Shown here one piece after another: positions 24,401 through 33,697 of a DNA stretch of 64,000 bases (positions are counted from its first letter, which is position 1; each line of letters begins with the position of its first letter). The DNA is from Chytriomyces cf. hyalinus JEL632 (taxonomy: Eukaryota; Chytridiomycota; Chytridiomycetes; Chytridiales; Chytriomycetaceae). Both the position numbers and the translations under genes were made by a program. Under the pieces are notes generated by a model, which saw nothing but the letters and a program-made list of their open reading frames with translations, ran no database searches and was not told the origin of the DNA. The stretch covers positions 124,001-188,000 of the forward strand of contig JAIWWG010000009.1 in assembly GCA_025435555.1 (NCBI GenBank), read 5' to 3'.

Positions 24401-26440
24401 CTGCGTAGCCTTGACTGCACATATTTGGTCTTTGATGACCTTAGAATGCGCCGTGTTTGCAAACAAGGATGTTTCAAATAACCGGTTGCTGTAACATTTA
24501 GAGTAGTGCGGGGATATCGGCACGCAGTAGTCTTTCGACGAGCGATCCGCGGCTCGCATGCAGTCTATCAGGGAGAGGAGGGTGGACGATTGGCGGATTT
24601 GTTTGGCGGCAATGACGACGTAGGTTGCTTTGTCGTGTTTGTTTGCCGCCATTGCTAAAAGGATCACGCATTTGAAGACTTGGAGAAACGATTCGTCCAA
24701 CTCTGTGCCGCGCGTGGGAAGCTTTTCTGTTAGGTCGATGGTTTGGAACCGTGCTTCTCCTCCTTGTTCCTGTTGTGGTGAAACTGAATCAGCGTTAAAC
24801 TATAACTTTGAATGACGCACCGTAATCTGGTCAAAGTCAAACACAACCCCGTCATCCACCTCAGTCACTTCCTGAGTCAATGCCACCACTGGTTGATCCG
24901 CTTTCAAAATGGAAATAATCCTCGCAGCATCTTCCATATCCTCTGAAGAAAGAAGACTCGCATCCTTTCTCAACCCTTCTCGCTTCACCAATGACACCAA
25001 ACGCCACCCTTGCAAGTCCATATCCTCGCTCCAAAATACACCACTCATGCGCCTCAGCTTCCTCAACCCACTCCTCACCCAATCGCCCATCTCTTTATCG
25101 TATACAGCGCGCGCCCCAACTAAAACTTGGACAACATCAAACCGCCTCATCCAACAAGCAACCATCAGCGCCGTACAACCTCCCACCCGCGCATTCACAT
25201 CAGCGCCGCTTTTAACGAGATATTGCGCAACACTGGCGGCCCCTGAAAACGACGCAAGCATCAACGGCCGTGGTACAACTTCTTCAGTCCACGGGTGTAT
25301 GTCAACCGAATCTGCGCCTTCAATCCGTGCCCCACAGATTTCAACCAGGTACTGTACAGTTGCAACATGCCCCGAGATGCACGCGTAACATAAGGCTGTG
25401 AACCCGCGGTGATCAATCTGGTCAATGGATGGATGATACCTGGTTCCCAAATGCTGTCGAATAAAGTCCAAGTTTCCTTTGAAGGCAGCTTTCATGAGCG
25501 GAGTTGTGCCGCTTTTGGTTTGTGAGGATAGAAAATGGTCAGGTGTGTATGATATCTTCAAGTCGAGGAACGCAGCGGCATTCGCGCTGAAAGGGGCTCG
25601 AGGAACAATTTGTTGGAATCGAATCAAAACTTGCGAACTTGTCAACGTTAAGGAAGTGTACGCTTTTGAAGTATCAACAACGGGACTGGTGGAGGGGGTA
25701 GTTGATGGGGGATCTTTGTTGAAAGTAAGCACCAAAGAGATGGGTTTCGCGTTCTTTTTCTTGACAGAATCCGGTGTGCTTGTTTCTGAGGGTATGAATC
25801 CTTCTTCCTGCGATTCACCGCGGACTGCTTCTTTCCCGGCGTGGACAAGAAGTAACTGAGATAGCTTCGAAACGCTACCAAACAAACGCAGTGATAAAAT
25901 GAGTGGCGATATTCCTGATCGATTACACCGGTTTGGATCGGCCCCCCGAACCAGTAAAACAGTTGCGAGAACGTAATCGTTGTGTGCAACTGCGACATGG
26001 AGACATGTGTTGCCGTACACATCGATGTTGCTGTTGAGGGTTTGTAACAGTTTCACGATGGCGGTTCTAGTTGAAAGTAGTTTCTTGATTGGGTCTGCGT
26101 TGCCGTCCTTAACGTGGCTGTCGGTGTAAGTGACTACTGGCCGATTGATAGTAACAGGTACCTGGCAGTAATCCAGAATGCCAGACACGCAAGTTTCCGA
26201 CGCGTTTTGATCGACCGATGCTTGATTCTCTGACTTCCTGAGAAGGGTAACTCTCTTATTAACATCACGACTCTCGTCTGACACACTCCAAACCTGGCGT
26301 CCCTTGAAGCGTGGCTGTCGCGGATGTTCCTCCTCTTCCCGATGGCAGTCAGGAACGAAGACCGCATTGAAACGGTCGAGTCGCGTTCCTGCAGCGCCGG
26401 CGCCTTTTTCAAGCTCTTCATTGTTGGTTCCCTTTGTTTT
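21411..26440 (-). CDS. Ankyrin-repeat RasGEF (CDC25-type) protein
   Basis: A large protein predicted to load GTP on a Ras-family GTPase. The N-terminal third has ankyrin repeats: NIDVYGNTCLHVAVAHNDYV, SGTTPLMKAAFKGNLDFIRQ, RGFTALCYACISGHVATVQY and GGCTALMVACWMRRFDVVQV. A helical middle region follows, then ILKVFGIWLNLYLQEDF-type sequence like a RasGEF N domain. The CDC25 domain starts with EVDALEFAKQLTLFEFDEFA and includes HTNKLSLWIATTILSC, NYNGITGIVAGLSMAPIARL and PFLGVYLTDITFIDLGNPEL. About nine short introns are needed (for example 22037-22120 and 22210-22275). The frame is open up to an acceptor-like TAG at 26441 and no in-frame Met lies nearby, so the first exon is unresolved and may overlap the divergent neighbour. 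The acidic C-terminus is EPREEEDDDESDGAE. Confidence 0.85.
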
Positions 26441-26473
26441 CTAGACAAAATTTAAGTTCACTCATCACTCAGC

Positions 26474-28061
26474 GATGGCTGACTGGAACCCCGCAAATCC
26501 GCCTCGGCCTTTCTTCTACGGACTCGAGGAGGGCGGTTTCGCACATCCAACTGTCATTAAGCGATGGCCCGTGATTGTGACTGACTGCATCAACACCGTG
26601 AGTCTCGTTTTGAGATCGGACCAGTACCCAACAAATGATCCGGAAATATAGCTGCTCAGGCATTCTACTCCCGCAAACACGGCTCAGGCTGGAAAGATCG
26701 TTGCGATGTTGTCTGCACTCAAGTACGAGCTGGACCGGCTGCGACCCTTCACGTTTGCAGGGCCAGCTCCGATAACAAGTGATCAAGATCCATCAACTGC
26801 AACAAAAGCAAGTGATCCCGAGACAGCAGCCGCAAACTGGGCGCTGTATTGGAAGAAAGCCATCGCGGACCACTTTCCAACGCACTCATTCCTGACAGCC
26901 AGTTGGTTGTTTGCCGAGTGTCTTTTATATGCGCGCATTCACGCTGCGTTCTTGTCGCAGACTTTATGGGCGGACTTTGACGTGTTTCTGGACGACAAGA
27001 AAAAGGGATTCAGGGATCTGAAGGACAAAATTATCCGTATAACGGGTGCTAATAATTCCTTCTTATCTTTGACACAAACACGCGCTGATTTATGTTTATC
27101 GCAGAGTCCCACGAACACTTGATTTCAACGGTCTCATCCGATACTCCATCCGAAACATTCAGACCCCATCTGCGTGATCTGCTGCTCCTGAGTCTATGGG
27201 GAAACGCGACTGATTTATCCATGTTTGCCGGTTTATCCGCCTCAGAAATTGAACAAATGCGATCTGGAGCCAGCGGCCAAGAAAACATTATTTCCAACCA
27301 TATCCCAGAAATTCTCGGCTACATTTCTGAAAGTGGTCGTTTCGAACCCTCCTCAACCACCTCCGATAAACCTCGCCGCATTGATTTCATTCTCGACAAC
27401 AGTGGATTTGAACTCTTTAGTGACCTCCTTCTTGCAGACTATCTCCACCAAACCGGCCGCGTACAAGAAACCGTATTCCACTGTAAAACCATTCCTTGGT
27501 TTGTCTCAGACACGATGCCATCCGACTTTGAATGGCTCCTTACCGCTCTCGAAGATCCATCAAATTTCTTTACAACCACTGAAACTTTGAACCCAACTCC
27601 CATGAAATCTCTGGCGGCACGGTGCCGCCGATACATTTCCTCAGGCGCATGGAAAATCACGTCGGATCCGGTTTGGTGTACCTTTTGGGCGCATCATCAT
27701 TTAAAAACGGAGGCGCCTGCGTTGTTTATGGATATCAAGGAAAACAGTTTGCTTGTTATTTTTAAAGGGGATTTGAATTATCGGAAGCTTGTGTATGATT
27801 GTAAATGGGATGCGACTACGTCTTTTGAGAGTGTTTTGGGGAGTGTTGGGGAGTGGCCGGCTGTTGTTTCTCTCAGGTTTTTTTTTTTTTTTTTTTCAAG
27901 AAGGAAAGAAGACCTGATATTCTTGTTCCCCCAGAACCAACAAGTCAGATCCAATCGTAGGAATCCCGGAAGGCGTTGAAGAGAAGCTTCTTGCTGAAGG
28001 AGTCAGTGACTGGAGATGGGGTGGGAAACTTGCCGTGGTTGAATTTCACGCTAAAGTTTGA
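26474..28061 (+). CDS. DUF89 protein, ARMT1-type damage-control phosphatase
   Basis: Family of metal-dependent phosphatases acting on damaged or surplus sugar phosphates; the human relative ARMT1 was also described as a carboxyl methyltransferase. Four exons: MADWNPANPPRPFFYGLEEG to VIVTDCINT; LLRHSTPANTAQAGKIVAML to DKIIQ; the long exon from SHEHLISTVSSDTPSETFRP; and the last from TNKSDPIVGIPEGVEEKL to the stop. The metal site is seen in FILDNSGFELFSDLLLADYL (Asp, Asn), and a conserved Arg-Thr-Asn-Lys-Ser-Asp stretch is built across the last intron. Segments WFVSDTMPSDFEWLLTAL and GGKLAVVEFHAKV also fit the family. The third intron has an 18-base poly-T at 27880-27897. Confidence 0.88.
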
Positions 28062-28207
28062 AAACATCGGACTCTGTGAGAGGATGGATATAAAGAACGT
28101 TACACTGTTATAGTTACCTCCATCTTATTAATATTCCAGAACTTTAATTTGGAATGGGGACATCGGGACACATACAAAGAGAAAATGAAAATGCGCACAT
28201 TCCATGA

Positions 28208-29797
28208 TTACACCTTTGGTTTACGCGACCTCAAAGATCGACCCTCCGCAACCGCCGCCGCAACCGCAAATGCCTCAGCTTCCGCAGCTTCAGCAACCGC
28301 AGCTGCAGCCACCGCTCCTTCAAACATTTCCTTTTTCGACCCATCCAAATCTCCAAACGCTAACGCAGCAACCACACTCTTTTTTCGAGCCTTGCGCGCC
28401 GCGTTTTTTCGCGTGCTTTTCGTTACATCCCATTCGGTGCTTTCTGAAGTTGAGTCCGCGTCCGGCAATGCAATCGAGACGTGCTTCTCAGAAACAACAA
28501 CAAAGTCACCACTCGCGAGGCTGGTTTGTGACATCAAACTCTCTTTCGCCGCTTCAAAGTTAACAGTTTCCTTGAATTCCACGGTACTCATCTTGACCTC
28601 ATCCACCTCAAATTCTTCAGCGCCGTATGTTTCTTCTTCATCCACAGTTTGCGCGGGCGGTTCTTCGTCCTGCAAGATGGCGGTGGCGCCCATTGCGTCT
28701 TCTTTGATTGCATCTTCGTCCTCAATTTGTACTTCGTGGCTTGGTTGGTTGACTAAAGGGTGTGTGGCGGGGTGTTCCAAAATAGGTTCTGCAGGTTGTA
28801 CGGGTTGAGTGGGTTCGTTTGAAATCATGGGCATGCGTGCGATTTTCATCGTCAAGTCCTGTAACAGAGTCAAAGTATGAAAGGTTTAGCATAGCAGATG
28901 ACTCTGTCCGGGCAAATGAAGTCGAAATGTCTCCAGGACATTCTGCAAAAAAAAAAAAAAAAAAAAAAAAAAAACCACCTCCAACTTTTGTTTCAACTCC
29001 TCATTCTCCCTCTTCAACCGCTCATTTTCAATCCTCAAAGTCGCTGGTGGAACCACCGCAGCCACAGCCTTTGTCACTGTCGGCCGAATCGAGTTTGTAC
29101 GCGACCGCGGCTTCACAGCCGAAGCCGGCGGGTTTACCACAGCAGCCGCCGATACAACATTCTTCACCTTCGCATCCGCAGAAACAGGTTTCCTCAACCC
29201 CAACGAAGAAGGCATCCGCTTAAACGCAGGGACTGCGGGTTTTTTGGCCGTGTCCGAAAGCGAAGACGTGCTGACGGATTTTTTAATGGACGGTGTAGAT
29301 GGAACTGGATTCGAAGAAGTAGTTGAGGACTTTAATTGGGCAAGAGATTGTTGGCGTTTGAGAGTTGCTGCGGAGGGTGGTTTCTTTGCAATGACCGGTG
29401 CAGCTGGGACAGTGCTAGATGAGGATGTGTTTGAGGTGGTGGAAGTGTTGGTGGCTTTCACGCCTGAATCGATTCGAGAGACAACGTTCGAAATGTTGGG
29501 TTTGGCAAAGGTTGCGAGTTTTTTGATGGGCTTTTGCGCGTTTTTCGCAGCTTCTTTCGGGTCTTTGGTGTCCTTTTGGAGGGACATATCGGGTTTAGCG
29601 GGGACGGCTGATGCAGTGGATTTGATGGGGACGGGGACTCTAGACGGGGAAGCTGGGGGGTGGGTGGAGTTTGTCCGATCGTTGTTTAGTGCGTGTAATG
29701 CAGAGGCCGAGGGTTTAACAAGTTCACCATCTTTTCTGCGTGTTGTTGGTGGTTGCGGCTCAGCGGCGGGCGCCGACTCGCTTTTGCTGTTGTGCAT
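28208..29797 (-). CDS. Ser/Ala-rich coiled-coil protein, unknown function
   Basis: Not recognised. Two exons. The first (MHNSKSESAPAAEPQPP onward) is about 250 residues of Ser/Thr/Pro/Ala/Lys-rich disordered sequence, ending in a heptad-like ATLRIENERLKRENEELKQK. An intron at about 28864-28978 with a long poly-T tract in its middle joins KLE to DLTMKIARMPMISNEPTQ, extending the coiled coil. The second exon is acidic (EDEDAIKEDAMGA, DEEETYGAEEFEVDEV), then Ala-rich, and ends with basic RSLRSRKPKV. The basic N half and short coiled coil suggest a cytoskeleton or chromatin partner, but that is a guess. Start chosen at the first true ATG (29797). Confidence 0.6.
28951..28974. repeat. Poly-A/T tract (24 bp) in intron
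   Basis: A run of about 24 A on the plus strand, T on the coding strand, upstream of the 3' splice site of the coiled-coil gene. Confidence 0.85.
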
Positions 29798-29984
29798 TTT
29801 TCTTGTTTTACGCTCGTTTTTTCGTTGCTTGGACAACTTTCGGATTTTATTTACTCAAAACAAAAAGTATCCCCAGCGTCTACCAACTCCCACCTTCCAT
29901 CCGCCTACCAACAAACGAACTCCCAGTTTCACGCCCCTCTTTTCCCCTCAATGCATGGTTTCCCCCCAACTGTTACACCGGCTT

Positions 29985-31096
29985 TCAAAGCCCAAACGCG
30001 GCCTTCATCTCCGTGTACGCCTTCTCCACATCGTCATTCACAATCAGTTTATCGATGCCATTATCTTTCCCTAATCCCCATGCCAACTCAGCCTTTGCTG
30101 CATTCAAACGTGCAGCCAAAGACTCCGCGCTTTCAGTTCCACGACCCGTCAAACGCCGTTCAAGCTCTACCCGCGCGACCAAGTCGAAAAAATTGAAACA
30201 TCAACGGCTATCCAGCCGTGGATAAATCAAAGTAAAAATCACCTTCAACACTAGGCGGCGCTAGGAAAACAAACAACGGTTTTGGAGACAACTTTGCTTC
30301 GCCCTTCTGAAGCTGAGATTGCAGGGTCTTGACACCTTGCATATCAATGTCCAGGATCGGTGACTTGTTGCTGTTGAGAACGTCTTGGATGGCCTGATTT
30401 CCATATCCATTGGGTGGGGTTGAGTATTCGCGCCTTTCGCGACATTAACAGAACAAAGCTGCTCACGGCAAAAGAAGTTCCGTAATAGTTTCCAGAAAAC
30501 TGTGCAGACTCGATAAAGAGACCCGCTGCAATATCTTTTACAATTTGTTCTTTGCCGACTGTTTTTGGGCGGAGCGAGTGTGTGTCAGACATTATCCATG
30601 AACACGGCATCAGCAAAACAAGCGCTTACCAAAGTGGTAATCCTTTCCATCCACTTCTCCCGCTCTAGGTTTACGAGTTGTATCTGATGATTTGAAAGAG
30701 AAATCAGATCTGGGGTTCGAAACACACTGCCCCATGCGACTTTCGTACGTGAGACGCTGAATCCAAACTTGTCTGGATATTCTGCGAAAATGCGCTTGAG
30801 AAGTGTCGACTTTCCGGCGCCGCTGATAAAACATCCGAGTCAATTTAACACCAGATAAAATAAAACAACAGTTTCTCGATGAGGTCGATCGTTGTTTTAC
30901 CTGGGTCCACAGACAACGATGGGCCGTGCGACAAACGTCTTTGGTGCTGCCGATGGGGAATGCGAATTCAGATGTGTTGACGGGGTTCGTGTGAGAGAGA
31001 GGACAGCGTGGGCTCACCCTGGCTCTGGTACCAGTAGTATCCGAGACCTCCCGCACCGACGGCTGCTGCTGCGAGTCCAAGTGTTCTTCGGCTCAT
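29985..31096 (-). CDS. Guanylate kinase with N-terminal membrane anchor
   Basis: Phosphorylates GMP to GDP with ATP. After [17 protein letters not shown] and a Tyr/Trp-ended hydrophobic segment comes a short linker and the P-loop [19 protein letters not shown], built across an intron at about 30825-30900. Further exons give [20 protein letters not shown] (GMP site), [55 protein letters not shown] and [10 protein letters not shown], then [20 protein letters not shown] (lid) to the end. Cytosolic fungal Guk1 has no such N-terminal extension. Here it could be a membrane anchor or mitochondrial signal. The linker can be read through or spliced out in frame. Confidence 0.88.
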
Positions 31097-31261
31097 TTTG
31101 TTTTTTGGTGAGTTTGAGTAAAAATGTTTCGCCCGAAAGTTAAAAACGAGGCAAACAAAGAGTTTGCCTCAACAACAACGACCGCTGACCACATTCAACA
31201 CGCGTTTCTTCAATACGCGTTTCTCAGAAAGTGCGGACTTTTATTGGAAGAAAAGGGATCG

Positions 31262-32479
31262 CTACACAGCTTCCCTCGATATCTTTCTCAACTCATTGAC
31301 ATACTCATTCAGCGCCACCTTCACAGGCCCAATGCACTTGATGAGCACCGGCATAAACACCCCACTAAACTCCATCTTGATCCGCGCAACGGCAAGCTTG
31401 CCAACCCCGACGCTATCTCCCAACAACTGTCCCAACACTCGCACATGCAACTCATCTGTCAACAGCTTCTCATCGCCAACGTCGTCGTTAAAGTCGCCCA
31501 GATGGATGAGGACTTCGGCTGTTTCCAAGTGTGAGTGGTACTTTTGTTTGACAGGTTCAACAAGTTCTGGCGTGTCAAATTCGAGCCCTGTGGAGATGTC
31601 CTGGGCGTCCAGGTAGAGAAGTTTCAAGTCTAGAGAAATAGCATAATTAAAATTGAAGGAACGCCCATTTAAGCAAACAATGGTACCTTCAATATGCAAT
31701 GCAAACTTTCGAATATTCTCCGAATCCACGCGCAACGCTTCCTGCACACTGCCCAAGAACTCTGGCACAACAAGTGCATTCCCAGCAGCTGTCACATCCT
31801 CATCATCACCACCAAAGCAACAGAAATCATCATCCCAACTCTCCAAACCACCATCCGCACTCACACTTCTTTCCAACTCTTTTTCTCGCCGCGCAACAAC
31901 TTTTTGCTTCACACTCGCAACCAGAAACTCGTCTTCAACGGCGACAGTGTCCCACAACGCGTCTACCACGCCGCCAGCCGCTGTTACCGGGATATCATCG
32001 CTCTCGCCGAATTGTAAATGTCCCGCAAACGAAGGTGCACTGACAACGCGGCGTTGTTGCGGGGCCATTAACGCACGCGGGTGTGGCCTTGGTTTGCGGG
32101 GGAATGGGGGTAACGCCGGTGCGCGTAAATTGATTTGGTTGGCACTGTTTTGATGATTCAAAGGATCTGCGCAAATGGTTTTTTTGCTGAATTCCAAGTC
32201 CCAGTCTTCATCGGCTGCTTCACTGTGTTTTTGTGAGAGTACTGGCTGTTCAAACTGGATATGCTGAGTCGGCCGCGATTTGGGCGCTCGTACAGACGGA
32301 CTCAGCGACTCATTACTGCTGCATGGCTTTAACGGTCGAGGAGTTGCAGTTTCATCAAAGAGTGTTGCTGAAGAAGATGCGTGCTGGAACTGGGCTGCTC
32401 CCAGGCTTTGGGCGCGAGCTTTTGCTGTGGCAAAATCTTTTTGTGGGGTGGGATTGTTGGTGTTGGATGTGGGTGCCAT
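31262..32479 (-). CDS. Acidic protein with W-D-D/E-F motifs; Byr4/Bfa1-like is possible
   Basis: Two exons joined across an intron at about 31627-31686: the first ends HIE and joins to DLKLLYLDAQDISTGLEFDT. The N half is disordered with Pro/Ser/Gln; it carries DEDWDLEFSKK and LESWDDDFCCF motifs. The C half is predicted helical, with GSVQEALRVDSENIRKFALH and ETAEVLIHLGDFNDDVGDEK. Repeated acidic Trp-Asp motifs occur in Byr4/Bfa1, the GAP scaffold of the septation or mitotic-exit network, but I have no firm match. Treat as unknown with that hypothesis. Confidence 0.5.
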   Translation of the reverse strand: MAPTSNTNNPTPQKDFATAKARAQSLGAAQFQHASSSATLFDETATPRPLKPCSSNESLSPSVRAPKSRPTQHIQFEQPVLSQKHSEAADEDWDLEFSKKTICADPLNHQNSANQINLRAPALPPFPRKPRPHPRALMAPQQRRVVSAPSFAGHLQFGESDDIPVTAAGGVVDALWDTVAVEDEFLVASVKQKVVARREKELERSVSADGGLESWDDDFCCFGGDDEDVTAAGNALVVPEFLGSVQEALRVDSENIRKFALHIEGTIVCLNGRSFNFNYAISLDLKLLYLDAQDISTGLEFDTPELVEPVKQKYHSHLETAEVLIHLGDFNDDVGDEKLLTDELHVRVLGQLLGDSVGVGKLAVARIKMEFSGVFMPVLIKCIGPVKVALNEYVNELRKISREAV

Positions 32480-32600
32480 GCGGAGAGTCGAGAGTGTGTG
32501 GATGAGGGATGGGAAGCCTATGGATCCGGCGCATGCAGCGGCGAGAATGAGCTGAAATACAGGTGCCCAGAGTCAGCGATTTCTGATACTGAGAGAATGA

Positions 32601-33038
32601 ATGAAGATAAATACCGCGTTGATGCTCTTTTTGGCCTTTTTCTTTTTCGCAAACATGGGCTGTGGGTGTTCTTGTTTATGTTTTTGCGTGAGTATTTGTC
32701 ACTCTTTTTTTGGGATACTCAAATGGCCTTCACAGACGACGCATCATAACAAACTTGTCGCTACTCTTGGAAACTGCGAACTGAGCTTGGCGGCCGATAC
32801 GAATGCCGAAATTCCGATTCTGATTGAGGGAGATGCAATCATGCAACCTGATCGCCAGATCAGTGTCCCAGACGAGGTTACTTTGGATATTCCGAATCTT
32901 ACTAAGCTTGGGAACTGCAGGGTACTTTAATTCTGATGTGTTTTCTTGTGCTTTATTCACCCCTCATGTGATGCCAAGCCACTGCTTCAAATCCCTGCCA
33001 CATTGAACCAATGCCTTGAAACCGACTTCTTAAAATGA
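32601..33038 (+). CDS. Small secreted protein, unknown
   Basis: Three exons give about 110 residues. The N-terminus MKINTALMLFLAFFFFANMG is a clear signal peptide and leads into a Cys-rich stretch (CGCSCLCFC). An intron at about 32688-32736 joins to TTHHNKLVATLGNCELSLAA; a second (about 32925-32977) joins LGNCR to PLLQIPATLNQCLETDFLK. Two segments share the word LGNC and a beta-like layout. No family recognised. Splice sites are good (GTGAGT donor, CACAG acceptor), which supports a real gene. Confidence 0.5.
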
Positions 33039-33161
33039 TTACTGTACGTACCTGTCAATGCGCAGTGTGAGCGTCAGTACACTTGTTATATATCCCACGT
33101 ATCATTAACCACCTCCGCTCACCACAGCTTTCTCCTCGCTTGCAACGACTCGTTAGAATCC

Positions 33162-33697
33162 ATGGCCAAAGGAACAAAAAAATCATTCCAGAAGCTGTTG
33201 ATTGGTTTTTTGAGACTTGTAATGAACGCAGCCTCAGCGGCCCCGAGACCTTAGCTTCAGAATTAGCATGTTCGCAGCATTCAAAAAGTATTATTTATTC
33301 CAAGTACACATACAACTTACCTCCTCCATCGTTAACAAATAAATAAAACAGAATGCATCATTTCAAATTCTGTCCCAGCGCCAGCAAATCGCGAGGCATT
33401 AAAAGCAGCGCTTCGAACGGCTATCCAACTGGAACCACTCAGCGACGTGGTCGTCTCGCTATTCATCGACACGAACACGTGTATCCCCGATGCAGAGTTA
33501 CTCGAATGGGTGCGAGGTTATGTTTGGCAAGAGACCAGCGATTCTTCCTTTTTCAAAGGTGACTACTTCATTTGCTTTCTTAAATCTCATTCTACTTCTC
33601 TCTCACAGAATTCAAACTTGCCAAAGTTCGCATACCCAAATCGGTTAAACGAAGAGCGGCTGGCGCAGATTATCAAACACGGCGTTCACCGCGTTGA
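33162..33697 (+). CDS. Small hypothetical protein
   Basis: Four short exons can be joined: MAKGTKKSFQKL, LSGPETLASELACSQHSK, then PANREALKAALRTAIQLEPL with VVVSLFIDTNTCIPDAELLE, and EFKLAKVRIPKSVKRRAAGA to a stop at 33695-33697. The third exon has strong coding character; the last is very basic. The first two junctions are uncertain. No domain recognised. Confidence 0.42.

Noticed and set aside
29244-30074. A 276-codon plus-strand ORF
   Set aside because: Antisense to the coiled-coil gene and reaching into the guanylate kinase 3' end.
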